From NCBI GenBank assembly GCA_025458985.1, contig JALORM010000049.1, positions 1-15,339 on the forward strand: a stretch of 15,339 bases of DNA, in the 5' to 3' direction. This DNA comes from Paracoccaceae bacterium. GTDB taxonomy: Bacteria; Pseudomonadota; Alphaproteobacteria; Rhodobacterales; Rhodobacteraceae. A program made the position numbers and the translations under genes. Shown here piece after piece: positions 7,650 through 15,256 of this stretch (positions are counted from its first letter, which is position 1; every line of letters starts with the position of its first letter). The notes under the pieces are model-generated. The model was given only the letters and a program-made list of their open reading frames with translations, searched no databases and was not told where the DNA came from.

Positions 7650-8687
7650 TTGCATGGAGCATTGACACGCAGCTTCGCAGACTTTCGTGCCTGGCTCGGC
7701 GCCGAACTGACCGGGCTTCTGCCCGGCTGGGTCGGTGCGATGTTCCTCGGGATCAACCGCGCGACGCCCCTGCGCTTCCGGCCGGGTCTCGCGCAGGCAA
7801 TTATCGAACGGGGCGCGGTGATCGCACCCGAGGCGCTGGTCTGGGGGCCAGTCGCGGGGTCAACCGTTACGCTTCCGTCCCTTGCCGGCCGCACGGTCGA
7901 TGCCGAACTTCCGCCCAGCTTCTTCCTGCGACGCGATCTGGACCTGCCCGCGGCCGCGCTGCGCGCCCTGTCACAGGCGGCGGAACTCGACCTGACCCGG
8001 CGCACGCCTTTCCGCCCGGCGGAAGTGCATGCCGCCCTCGGACCGGCGCAGCGCGGCAACGGTCGCGTGGCGGTCGCACAATGGGTCGCGCGACGCGCGG
8101 ATGTCGAGTCGCTGGCACGGCGGCTGGCGGATCTGGGCCTGCGCCTCCGGCGCGTCGTCGTCGCGGGCGAGTATATCGTGGTCGCCGACCGGACGACGTA
8201 CCTCGGCCGCGGCGCCCGTCTCTGGCGGCGCGCAAACGGGGTACTTGCCCTCGCCTCGGTCGCGCTGGCGGCGGCGCTCTGGCTCGGCCCGGCCTGGCAG
8301 GCGCGGGGTGCCCTCCATTCAGGGGCGGCAGGTCTGGGCGACCTGCGCGCCGAGGCGGTCGCCCTGCGGCAGGAGGTCGAAGCCCTCCGCACCCGCGAGA
8401 CCGAGCGCAGCGCCTTCGTCGACGCGGTGATCCGCCGCCCGCGCGCAGTCGAGGCGCTGCGCGAGCTCACCGTGGCCATCCCCGACGCGGCCTGGGTTGG
8501 CGAACTGGCGTTCTCGGCCGACCGGGTGGTCATTGCAGGTGAGGTCGCCGGTTCTGCGGCGGACCTGGCTCTCGCTCTCGCGGAATCGCGCGGTTTCCAG
8601 GACCCGCGGCTGACTGGCCCGGTCTCGCGAACGGCAGACGGCAGCGAGCGCTTCGAGCTTTCGGTGTCGCTGGGGCCGGCACCATGA
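7650..8687 (+). CDS. gspL: T2SS inner-membrane platform protein GspL
   Basis: A bitopic protein that links the cytoplasmic ATPase GspE to the periplasmic part of the machine. The 345-residue product is somewhat short for GspL (often about 380-400). It has a cytoplasmic domain (residues 1-190), one transmembrane helix (about 194-214, Ala/Leu/Val-rich), an Ala/Arg/Glu-rich coiled-coil-like stretch (225-265) and a ferredoxin-like C-terminal domain (IPDAAWVGELAFS onward) of the GspL/PilN type. The start is uncertain: TTG at 7650 has AAGG directly adjacent, and TTG at 7662 has GGAG only 2 nt upstream. No ATG or GTG lies nearby in frame. It is first gene of the rightward run and overlaps gspM by 4 nt (ATGA). 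Confidence 0.82.
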   Translation: MHGALTRSFADFRAWLGAELTGLLPGWVGAMFLGINRATPLRFRPGLAQAIIERGAVIAPEALVWGPVAGSTVTLPSLAGRTVDAELPPSFFLRRDLDLPAAALRALSQAAELDLTRRTPFRPAEVHAALGPAQRGNGRVAVAQWVARRADVESLARRLADLGLRLRRVVVAGEYIVVADRTTYLGRGARLWRRANGVLALASVALAAALWLGPAWQARGALHSGAAGLGDLRAEAVALRQEVEALRTRETERSAFVDAVIRRPRAVEALRELTVAIPDAAWVGELAFSADRVVIAGEVAGSAADLALALAESRGFQDPRLTGPVSRTADGSERFELSVSLGPAP

Positions 8688-9247
8688 TCCGGCCGGGCAG
8701 CCCGCAGTCCCGTGCGCTGGCTCTGGGCATTGCCGCGGCGGCGGCCGCCCTGCTGACGCTTGGCGTCGTGCTGCCTCTTGCCGAGTGGCGCGCCCGCACG
8801 CTTGCCGCGGCCGAGGCAGCCCGCGACGAAGCCGAGCGCCTTGCGTCGGCAATTGGGCGCATGCGCACAGAACGCGCCCAGCTGTCGGGCAGCGGCATCG
8901 ACGCAGTGGTCTGGCCGGGCGAGCGCCTGGGCGAAGTGACGGCCCGCGTGCAGGGCCGGATCAGCGAACTGGCGGTGGGGCACGGGCTTCAGTTGCGTTC
9001 GATCGCGCCGACCGGCACCCGGCCGCTGCCGCTGACGCAGGGCGTCGGCTTCCGGATCGAGTCCGAGACCACGCTCGACCGTCTGACCGAGTTCCTGCGC
9101 GAGGTGGAGCATCACGCCCCTGCCCTGACGGTCGAACGCGCCACGCTGCGGCGCCTTGCGCGCCCCGGCGAGGAACCTCCTCAGCCGGTCCTTTTCGTGC
9201 AGATCGACATTCTCGCGCCGGTCGCCGCGCGGGAGGACGGCACATGA
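8684..9247 (+). CDS. gspM: T2SS platform protein GspM
   Basis: A small bitopic partner of GspL in the inner-membrane platform. Its 187 residues show a short cytoplasmic tail, a transmembrane helix (about 11-33), a coiled-coil-like Ala/Glu/Arg stretch (35-65) and a ferredoxin-like periplasmic domain (about 75-180). The fold is judged from the pattern and from its position after gspL, as GspM sequences are poorly conserved. The ATG overlaps the gspL stop (ATGA at 8684-8687), and its own stop overlaps the next ATG, which implies translational coupling. Confidence 0.8.
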   Translation: MIRPGSPQSRALALGIAAAAAALLTLGVVLPLAEWRARTLAAAEAARDEAERLASAIGRMRTERAQLSGSGIDAVVWPGERLGEVTARVQGRISELAVGHGLQLRSIAPTGTRPLPLTQGVGFRIESETTLDRLTEFLREVEHHAPALTVERATLRRLARPGEEPPQPVLFVQIDILAPVAAREDGT

Positions 9248-9780
9248 GCCGCGCAGATCTTCATTCCATGCTCCTTCCGGCGTCGGGCACGCTCCTTCTG
9301 CTGGCACTGGCTTCAGCCCTCGGGTTCACCCTGAGCCGGAACGCAGGCATGTCCGCCCCCTCGATTCCGATACCGTCGGACGCCGCTTTGCGGCCTCCGG
9401 CCGAGGCTACGGCGCTCGACATGCCGCCACCCCGGCCGGACGTCTACTATGCCGCCATCACCGAACGTCCGCTGTTCTCGCCCCAGCGCCGGCCGACGCC
9501 CGAACCCGGACAGGCCCCGGTGGCCGAGCCCGAACCTGCCGCCGCCGCGCCGGCCCCCGAGCCCGTCGCCGTCGAGCTCACCCGCCCGGACTTGCGCCTG
9601 CTCGGCACGATGACCGGCGGTGCCCGATCGACCGCCCTGATCGCCCAGGCCGAAGGAGAGCCGGTCTGGCTCGCGGAAGGCGATGCGATCGGCGGCTGGA
9701 CCCTATCCGCCATCTCCGCGGACAGCGTCGAGCTGTCGCGCGATTCCGGATCCTTTCGAGTGGACCTGTACCCGCAATGA
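9244..9780 (+). CDS. gspC: GspC-like T2SS linker protein (HR domain only; sometimes annotated GspN)
   Basis: A bitopic periplasmic protein expected to connect the GspL/M platform to the secretin N0 domain. Its 178 residues comprise a transmembrane helix (about 10-30), a conserved ITERPLFSPQRRP motif (72-84) that marks the start of the GspC/T2SSC homology region, a Pro/Ala/Glu linker (84-110), and the small beta domain (112-176) with LRLLGTMTGG and VWLAEGDAIGGW. The PDZ or coiled-coil end found in many GspC proteins is absent. Its place between gspM and gspD matches the gene called N in xps-type clusters, so gspN is an alternative name. It overlaps both neighbours by ATGA. Confidence 0.8.
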   Translation: MSRADLHSMLLPASGTLLLLALASALGFTLSRNAGMSAPSIPIPSDAALRPPAEATALDMPPPRPDVYYAAITERPLFSPQRRPTPEPGQAPVAEPEPAAAAPAPEPVAVELTRPDLRLLGTMTGGARSTALIAQAEGEPVWLAEGDAIGGWTLSAISADSVELSRDSGSFRVDLYPQ

Positions 9781-11768
9781 CTTGTACGCCCCTGTCCCTG
9801 GTGACCATTCTCACTGCAACGCTCCTCCTCCTGTCGGGCTGCGGTGGAGGCAGCGAAGGCGCAGGCGGCCGGCTTCTGGCCAACCAGCAAGGCGGAGCGT
9901 CGCGCGGAGACACCGCCTTCACGCGGTTCCAGGACGCGCTCGAAGGCCGCAGCGGCACCCGCCGCACCGTGGGCAGCGACGATTTCCTCAACGAGACGCG
10001 CGGCCCCGCGCGCGACCTGGTCGAAGCCTCGGGCGAAGGGGCGTTCACGCTCAACCTCGTCGGCGTGCCGATCGAACAGGCCGCGCGCGCGGTGCTGGCG
10101 GACGCGCTCGGCCGTACCTACACCATCGCCCCCGAGGTCACCGGAACGGTGACGCTGCAGACCACGCGGCCCCTGTCCGAGCGCGACCTGCTCGACACGT
10201 TCCAGACGATCCTCGAACTGAACGGGGCGACCCTGCGCGCCTCCGGCGAAACCCTCGCCATCGTGCCGCTTGCGGGGGCGGGCGCGCGCGTGGTCGGGCC
10301 GGGGGATGCGGCGGGCGGCGGGCGGATCGTCGCGGTACCCCTGCAGTACATCTCGACCGCCGAGATGGCCCGACTGCTTGAACCCATCGTGGGCGAAACC
10401 GTCCGCTTGCAGACGATCCCCAACCGCAACATCCTGCTGGTCGCAGGGTCGCGCGCCGAGGTCAACGCGACGATCGAGGCGGTCAACACCTTCGATGTCG
10501 ACGTGCTCCGCGGGAAGTCGACCGGCCTCTTTCCGCTTCGCGCGGCCGACCCCGAGGCCGTCGTGAACGAACTGAACGCGGTGTTCGAGACCGGCGAAGG
10601 CGGCAGCCTCCAGAACGTCGTCACCTTCATCCCCTCGCAGCGGCTCGGGGCGGTCCTCGTCATCACTTCGCGGTCGAGCTACCTGTCCGAGGCCGAACGC
10701 TGGATCCGCGACCTCGACAGCGCCGCGGGCGGCAGCAAGCGGCGTCCGGTGGTCTACAGCCTGCAGAACCGCAGTGCCACCGACCTCGCCCCGATCCTCG
10801 GCGAGATGATCGAGCAGGTTGCCGCGGAAGAGGCCGCCTCGGTCGAAGGCTCCGCCCGTGTCGTCGCCGACGACGCCCGCAACGCCATCGTCGTCTGGGG
10901 CAACGACACCGAACAGGAGGCCTTCGCCCGGCTGATCCAGTCGCTGGACACGACGCCGGTGCAGGTCCTGCTCGAGGCGACCATCGCCGAGGTGTCTTTG
11001 AACGACGAGCTGAACTTCGGCCTGCGCTGGTTCTTCGAAAACGGCGAGGCGTCTGGCACCTTCACCAATGCCGAAACCGGGTCGGTCGGATCGACCTTCC
11101 CCGGCCTGTCGCTCCTGTTTCAGGGTTCCTCGGCCACCGCCACGCTGAACGCGCTGAACTCGGTCACCAACGTCAACGTGGTGTCCTCGCCCAGCCTGCT
11201 GGTCCTCGACAACCAGGAGGCCAAGCTCCAGATCGGCGACGAGGTTCCCATCGCCACCCAGCAGGTTCGCGACACGACCGACCCGAATGCGCCGGTGGTC
11301 AACACGATCTCGTTCCGCGACACAGGCATCATCCTGACCGTCAAGCCGCGCGTCTCGCAATCGGGCCAGGTCGTGCTCGACATCGAGCAGGAGGTGTCCA
11401 GCGTGTCGAACACCACGACCTCCGGTATCGACAGCCCCACGATCTCGCAGCGCCGGATCGAGACCAGCGTGGTCGTCACCGACGGACAGACCATCGCCCT
11501 CGGCGGGCTGATCGAGGAAAGCCGCAACCGCACCAACTCCAAGGTGCCGGGTGCCGGCGACGTGCCGGTCCTCGGCGCGCTGTTCCGCAACCGCAACGAC
11601 CGCATCGGGCGCACCGAACTTCTGGTGCTCATCACCCCCCGTGTGATCCGCAACGGGCACGAATCCCAGGCGATCACGGGCGAACTGCGCCAGCGCATCC
11701 GCGCCGCGAACGGGGTCGCGACGACCGGGATCGCCGATCCCGGCATCGGCCACCGCATCATCGACTGA
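9777..11768 (+). CDS. gspD: T2SS secretin GspD with lipoprotein signal (liposecretin)
   Basis: The multimeric outer-membrane channel of the T2SS. The ATG at 9777 overlaps the previous stop and gives a lipoprotein signal: hydrophobic core then L19-S20-G21-C22, with Gly at +2, consistent with outer-membrane sorting. Residues 23-87 are a polar linker, 88-165 the N0 domain, 182-245 N1, 248-315 N2, 323-393 N3, and 394-625 the secretin beta-barrel. The barrel contains VVSSPSLLVLDNQEAKLQIG (469-488) and the central-gate signature ending VVTDGQTIALGGLIEE (566-581). The tail (626-663) carries no obvious S-domain. The 663-residue length is normal to slightly long. A same-frame extension upstream of 9777 is rejected because it lies over the two preceding genes and lacks a signal sequence. 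Confidence 0.96.
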   Translation: MTCTPLSLVTILTATLLLLSGCGGGSEGAGGRLLANQQGGASRGDTAFTRFQDALEGRSGTRRTVGSDDFLNETRGPARDLVEASGEGAFTLNLVGVPIEQAARAVLADALGRTYTIAPEVTGTVTLQTTRPLSERDLLDTFQTILELNGATLRASGETLAIVPLAGAGARVVGPGDAAGGGRIVAVPLQYISTAEMARLLEPIVGETVRLQTIPNRNILLVAGSRAEVNATIEAVNTFDVDVLRGKSTGLFPLRAADPEAVVNELNAVFETGEGGSLQNVVTFIPSQRLGAVLVITSRSSYLSEAERWIRDLDSAAGGSKRRPVVYSLQNRSATDLAPILGEMIEQVAAEEAASVEGSARVVADDARNAIVVWGNDTEQEAFARLIQSLDTTPVQVLLEATIAEVSLNDELNFGLRWFFENGEASGTFTNAETGSVGSTFPGLSLLFQGSSATATLNALNSVTNVNVVSSPSLLVLDNQEAKLQIGDEVPIATQQVRDTTDPNAPVVNTISFRDTGIILTVKPRVSQSGQVVLDIEQEVSSVSNTTTSGIDSPTISQRRIETSVVVTDGQTIALGGLIEESRNRTNSKVPGAGDVPVLGALFRNRNDRIGRTELLVLITPRVIRNGHESQAITGELRQRIRAANGVATTGIADPGIGHRIID

Positions 11769-11775
11769 CGCCGCG

Positions 11776-12993
11776 ATGCCCCGCTTCGCCTATACCGCGG
11801 TGGCCGCGACAGGCACCCCGGTCTCGGGCGAGGTGGCGGCCGAGACCGAGGCGCTGGCTCTCGACCAGATCGCGCGGCGCGGGCTGACCCCCGTCTCGCT
11901 GACCGAAGGCGGCGACGCCGGGCCGTGGTGGAACCGCGACATCGCGCTGTTCGGCACGGCCGGAGCCCTGCGGCCCGCGACGCTTGAGCGGTTCTTCGCA
12001 ACGCTGGCGGCCCTGCTCGGGGCGCGGCTGGCGCTGCCGCGGGCGTTGGCCTTCTGCGCGGCCGAGGCGCGCGACCCCCGACTGGCCGGCGCCCTGCGCA
12101 CCACGCTCGCCGAGGTCGAGAACGGCGCGGGCCTTGCCGTGGCGATGCGCGCGGCAGGCCCGGCATTCCCAGAACGCTTCACGGCCCTCGTCGCGGTTGG
12201 CGAGGCCGCGAACCGCCTTCCCGAAACGGTCAGCCGGGCGGCAGAGCTTCTGAGCGCCGAACTGAAGCTGTCGCGCGAGTTGCGCGCCGCGCTGATCTAC
12301 CCCGTGATCCTGCTCGCGATGTCGGCCCTCGTGCTGGGGGTCGTCGTCTTCTACCTGGCGCCGACGCTTCTGCCGGTCTTCGCCTCGGCCGGCGCCGAGC
12401 CGCCGGTCTTCCTCACCTTCCTTGCGGGGCTCGGCACCGCCCTGTCTGGCGGATGGCCGGCTGTGCTCGCCGCGCTTGCCGCGCTGATACTCGCCGCGCG
12501 GGCGTTCCGCGGCACGTTGTCCCGCACCGTGAGCGGTGCTTTCCTGCGTCTGCCCATGACCGGACCCTACCTGCGCAAGCGCGAGACGCTGCGCGCGTTC
12601 CAGGCCCTGCACCTGATGATCGACAGCGGCGCCCCCCTCCCCCGCGCGATCGCTGCCGCGCGCGAAGCGGTCGCCCTGCCCGCCTTCCGGGCGACCCTGC
12701 GCGAAGCCGAAGACCGCGTCGTCGCCGGCTGCACCCTGGGCGATGCGCTGGACGCGGCGGACCTGATTGACCCGATGGCACTTGCGCTTCTGCGCGCAGG
12801 CGAGGAAAGCGACCGCCTTGCGCCGACGCTTGCCGCAGCGTCCCGCACGCTTGCCGAAGACACCGCGCGCACGCTGGCGCAGGCGGTGCGGGTGCTGACA
12901 CCGGTGCTGACGCTTGCCATCGCGCTCGGCGTCGGCGCGATCATCCTCTCCACCATCACGGCAATCCTTGATCTCAATGACATCGCCTTCTGA
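11776..12993 (+). CDS. gspF: T2SS inner-membrane platform protein GspF
   Basis: A polytopic membrane protein that docks the ATPase and is thought to couple its motion to the pseudopilus. At 405 residues it has the family's usual length. It begins with the typical FAYTAV and SGEVAAETEALALDQIARRG stretch, followed by two T2SSF four-helix domains (about 65-190 and 270-390). Membrane segments lie at about 171-200 (IYPVILLAMSALVLGVVVFY), 224-243 and 374-398. It starts 7 nt after gspD with no clear ribosome-binding site and overlaps gspH by 17 nt, as expected for coupled translation. Confidence 0.95.
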   Translation: MPRFAYTAVAATGTPVSGEVAAETEALALDQIARRGLTPVSLTEGGDAGPWWNRDIALFGTAGALRPATLERFFATLAALLGARLALPRALAFCAAEARDPRLAGALRTTLAEVENGAGLAVAMRAAGPAFPERFTALVAVGEAANRLPETVSRAAELLSAELKLSRELRAALIYPVILLAMSALVLGVVVFYLAPTLLPVFASAGAEPPVFLTFLAGLGTALSGGWPAVLAALAALILAARAFRGTLSRTVSGAFLRLPMTGPYLRKRETLRAFQALHLMIDSGAPLPRAIAAAREAVALPAFRATLREAEDRVVAGCTLGDALDAADLIDPMALALLRAGEESDRLAPTLAAASRTLAEDTARTLAQAVRVLTPVLTLAIALGVGAIILSTITAILDLNDIAF

Positions 12994-13354
12994 CAGCGCC
13001 GGGTACACACTTCTCGAGGCGCTGGTCGCGTTGGCAATTCTCGCGCTTGTCGCCGGTCTGGTCGCCGGGGCCACGCGCGGGCCATCGCCTGAACTTGCCC
13101 TGCGTCGCACTGCCGCCGAGAGGACAGCCGAGGCGGCCACCACCCGGCTTTCAGCGGTGCGTGCCGGCGCCACGCGCGATTTCACCGCACCCGACGCCTG
13201 CGGCGGGCCTGGCACCATCCGCTTCCATCCCGATGGCACCGCACAGGGACCGGACCTGTGTCTGACGAAAGGAGACAGATCGCTCCGCCTTGCGCTCGAT
13301 ACGATGACCGGGCGACTGGCGGCGGTCGAGGAACGAGGCCGCAGGGATGAGTAA
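12977..13354 (+). CDS. gspH: T2SS minor pseudopilin GspH
   Basis: A minor pseudopilin at the pseudopilus tip complex. The ATG at 12977 gives an 8-residue leader and a prepilin cleavage site, G9 before Y10, with Glu at +5 (YTLLE), followed by a hydrophobic helix (LVALAILALVAGLVAG). At 125 residues it is short for GspH. An upstream ATG at 12914 in the same frame would lie inside gspF and give an atypical leader, so it is rejected. Assignment as H rests on its position before gspI and gspJ as much as on sequence. The C-terminal globular domain (ACGGPGTIRFHPDGTAQG) fits the GspH type. Confidence 0.82.
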   Translation: MTSPSDSAGYTLLEALVALAILALVAGLVAGATRGPSPELALRRTAAERTAEAATTRLSAVRAGATRDFTAPDACGGPGTIRFHPDGTAQGPDLCLTKGDRSLRLALDTMTGRLAAVEERGRRDE

Positions 13355-13706
13355 CCGCGCGGGATACTCTCTTCTGGAAGTGCTGATCGCCTTCGCGGTC
13401 ATGGCGATGGTGCTGGCCGTGCTGATCCCGGGCCAGGCGCGGCTTCTCGCGCTGGCCGGCGCCGGCGGGGACCGGGTCCTGGCGCTCGACTACGCCGCCT
13501 CGCGCCTCGACGCTCTCGGGCTGGCCGAACCGCTGATGATCGGCACGCGCGAGACGGTCTACCGCACCTGGCGCGTCACCGAGCGGGTAGAGCAGGAAAT
13601 CCTGTCCGATCCCCCGCTGGCCGTCCTGCGCATCGCGGTCGAGGTGTCGCCTGCCGGCGGCGGCGCGCCTCTTGCCCGGATCGAGACCCTCAGGCCCGCA
13701 CCGTGA
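13347..13706 (+). CDS. gspI: T2SS minor pseudopilin GspI
   Basis: A minor pseudopilin that with GspJ and GspK forms the pseudopilus tip. Its 119 residues have a short leader, cleavage after G6, Glu at +5 (YSLLE), a hydrophobic helix, and a small domain with the GspI-like YAASRLDALG segment and WRVTERV stretch. A GAGG ribosome-binding site (13335-13338) lies 8 nt before the ATG. It overlaps gspH by 8 nt and gspJ by 4 nt. Confidence 0.88.
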   Translation: MSNRAGYSLLEVLIAFAVMAMVLAVLIPGQARLLALAGAGGDRVLALDYAASRLDALGLAEPLMIGTRETVYRTWRVTERVEQEILSDPPLAVLRIAVEVSPAGGGAPLARIETLRPAP

Positions 13707-14269
13707 CCCGGCAATCGGGCCTCAGCTTGTTCGAGCTGCTTCTGGCGCTGGCACTGCTTGCGCTGATCGCGGCGGGGCTTGCTGCCGCCACCGGCCTTGG
13801 CGTCCGACTCTACGACCGCAGCGTCACCCTGTCCGGCGCCGACGAGGGCGCGGCAATGCGCGTCCGTCTGCGAAGCCTCATCGCCGCCGCGCTGCCGCCG
13901 ACCCAGCTTGCGGGCTTCCCCACCGACTTCGAGGGCCGCGCCGATGGCTTCGCCTTTACCACGCTCGCCGCCGCCGACCTCTGGCCCGGCGCCGCCGCCC
14001 TGCGGGTCGAGGTGCGGTCCGGCGGGACCGAACTGACGATGTCCATCGCGCCCCTCGACGACGACGGGCACGCGGGTCCGACCGAAGCAAGGGTGCTTGC
14101 CGAAGGCCTTTCAGGTCCCGTCTTCGCCTACTACGACGCGGCGGCCACCCCACCCGGCTGGCAGGCCCAGTGGGAGGATCACAGCCGCCTGCCCGCTCTG
14201 GTCCGTATCGAGGACCCTTCGGCCGCCTGGCCCGAGTTCACCGTCCGCCCGCGCCTCGGGGGGTCATGA
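13703..14269 (+). CDS. gspJ: T2SS minor pseudopilin GspJ
   Basis: A minor pseudopilin of the tip complex. The GTG start overlaps the gspI stop (GTGA). The 188-residue protein has cleavage after G6 and Glu at +5 (LSLFE), then a Leu/Ala-rich helix and a larger beta-rich domain, the expected size for GspJ. It is the last gene of the rightward run in this window; its stop overlaps the 3' end of convergent gspG by 6 nt, leaving no room for a terminator between them. Confidence 0.9.
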   Translation: MTRQSGLSLFELLLALALLALIAAGLAAATGLGVRLYDRSVTLSGADEGAAMRVRLRSLIAAALPPTQLAGFPTDFEGRADGFAFTTLAAADLWPGAAALRVEVRSGGTELTMSIAPLDDDGHAGPTEARVLAEGLSGPVFAYYDAAATPPGWQAQWEDHSRLPALVRIEDPSAAWPEFTVRPRLGGS

Positions 14270-14698
14270 CCCGACGTCGGCATCCTCGCCAGATCCGCCC
14301 CGCTGGCCGTCGCGGCCGAGCGAGGTGACCGCCGGGGCCGCACCGTCCGCACCGGCGGAATAAAGGTAGCCACGCCCCCAGGGGTCGCTAAGGGCTGCCT
14401 CGGCCTCCAGGTACGGCCCCGACCATGCGGTTTCCCCCGCGGGCCCGGCCATCAGCACCGCAAGCCCCTCGGCTTCGGTCGGGTACCGGCCCATGTCGAT
14501 GTAGAACAACTGCAGCGCACTGCGGATCTGCGCGATCTGCAATTCGGCCGTCTCGGACTTGGCGCGGCCGAGATAGCCGATCAGCCGCGGTCCCGCGACT
14601 GCCGCGATCAGCCCGATGATTGCCAGCACGACCAGCACTTCGAGGATGGTCACCCCGCTCTGCCGCGCCCACTCCGTCTTGCGCCTGCGCCCGATCAC
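14264..14698 (-). CDS. gspG: T2SS major pseudopilin GspG
   Basis: The main subunit of the pseudopilus. The GTG start at 14698 overlaps the stop of the upstream peptidase gene (GTGA), which decides the start over longer readings of the frame. The 144-residue protein has a basic leader, cleavage after G15, Glu at +5 (VTILE), the conserved hydrophobic helix ending AVAGPRLIGYLGRAK, the QIRSALQLFYIDMGRYPT segment, and a C-terminal Asp-rich loop (SLGRDGQRGGSGEDADV) that matches the calcium site of GspG. It is separated from the H-I-J genes and read on the opposite strand. Confidence 0.96.
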   Translation of the reverse strand: MIGRRRKTEWARQSGVTILEVLVVLAIIGLIAAVAGPRLIGYLGRAKSETAELQIAQIRSALQLFYIDMGRYPTEAEGLAVLMAGPAGETAWSGPYLEAEAALSDPWGRGYLYSAGADGAAPAVTSLGRDGQRGGSGEDADVGS

Positions 14699-15219
14699 GA
14701 CAGCCCCTGAAGCCAGACCACCCAGGCAGAAAGGCAAAGGAACGGCCCGAAGGCAACAGCGGATGTGCCAAGCGCGGCAAAGGGCACCTTTTGCCGAAGA
14801 CCGGCCGCGACCAGCGTCAGGATGCCCGCCAAGGCGGCGGCCAGCAGGACAATCGTGGTCGACCCGAACCCCAGCCATAGCCCTATGCCCGCCATCAGCT
14901 TCACGTCGCCGAGCCCCAGGCCCTGCCAACCCCTCAGGCGCGCATATCCGACGGCCACTCCCCAGACGAGGAGCGGCCAGAGGACCGCCCCCATGAGGTG
15001 GTCCGCCAGCGGCAGGCCCGGCACCGCCCAGAGCCGGACCGCTCCCGTCAGCACCAGAAGGGCCGAGGCGGCATCGGGAATCTCCAGCCGTTCGATGTCC
15101 GTGACACTGATCCAGATGAACAGCGCCGCGACCGCCCCCCACGGCCAGACAGGGGGCCAGACGGCGGCCGCGCCGGCGTAGACGGCCAGATGCAGTGCCA
15201 CCAGCCCGCTTCGCCTCAC
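14695..15219 (-). CDS. gspO: Prepilin peptidase (A24 family) without methyltransferase domain
   Basis: A polytopic inner-membrane aspartic protease expected to cut the leaders of the five pseudopilins encoded around it. Its 174 residues show several membrane helices, the first catalytic Asp in the SVTDIERLEIPD segment (D41), and the second in the GLGD motif (G102-D105) followed by VKLMAGIGLWLG. The N-terminal cysteine-rich methyltransferase domain of classical GspO/PilD is missing, so the length matches stand-alone CpaA-like peptidases. The GTG start at 15219 follows a purine-rich GGGGGAAG. It is directly upstream of and coupled to gspG. Confidence 0.9.
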   Translation of the reverse strand: MRRSGLVALHLAVYAGAAAVWPPVWPWGAVAALFIWISVTDIERLEIPDAASALLVLTGAVRLWAVPGLPLADHLMGAVLWPLLVWGVAVGYARLRGWQGLGLGDVKLMAGIGLWLGFGSTTIVLLAAALAGILTLVAAGLRQKVPFAALGTSAVAFGPFLCLSAWVVWLQGLS

Positions 15220-15256
15220 GCTTCCCCCGCCTGCTGCCAGGGCCTAGACTGCCCGC
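15220..15256. promoter_or_regulatory. 37-bp divergent gap between prepilin peptidase and gspK
   Basis: The peptidase-gspG pair and gspK diverge from only 37 bp. It holds the GGGGGAAG ribosome-binding site of the peptidase but no recognisable -35/-10 pair. Promoters for one or both arms must therefore extend into the coding sequences, or gspK is read through from elsewhere. It is listed as a likely regulatory location, not as an identified site. Confidence 0.25.

Noticed and set aside
7616..9307. Minus-strand open frame (563 codons) opposite gspL and gspM
   Set aside because: Low-complexity Arg/Ser/Ala product, and would cross the divergent control region; the plus-strand genes are coupled and recognisable.
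9156..9776. Upstream in-frame extension of gspD
   Set aside because: It lies over gspM and the GspC-like gene, whereas the ATG at 9777 overlaps the previous stop and starts a perfect lipoprotein signal.
9447..11753. Long minus-strand open frame (768 codons) opposite gspD
   Set aside because: Antisense shadow of the secretin gene; biased composition and no domain, while the plus strand encodes a complete secretin.
11758..13239. Minus-strand open frame (493 codons) opposite gspF and gspH
   Set aside because: Shadow of two well-recognised T2SS genes; composition is low-complexity Arg/Gly/Gln.
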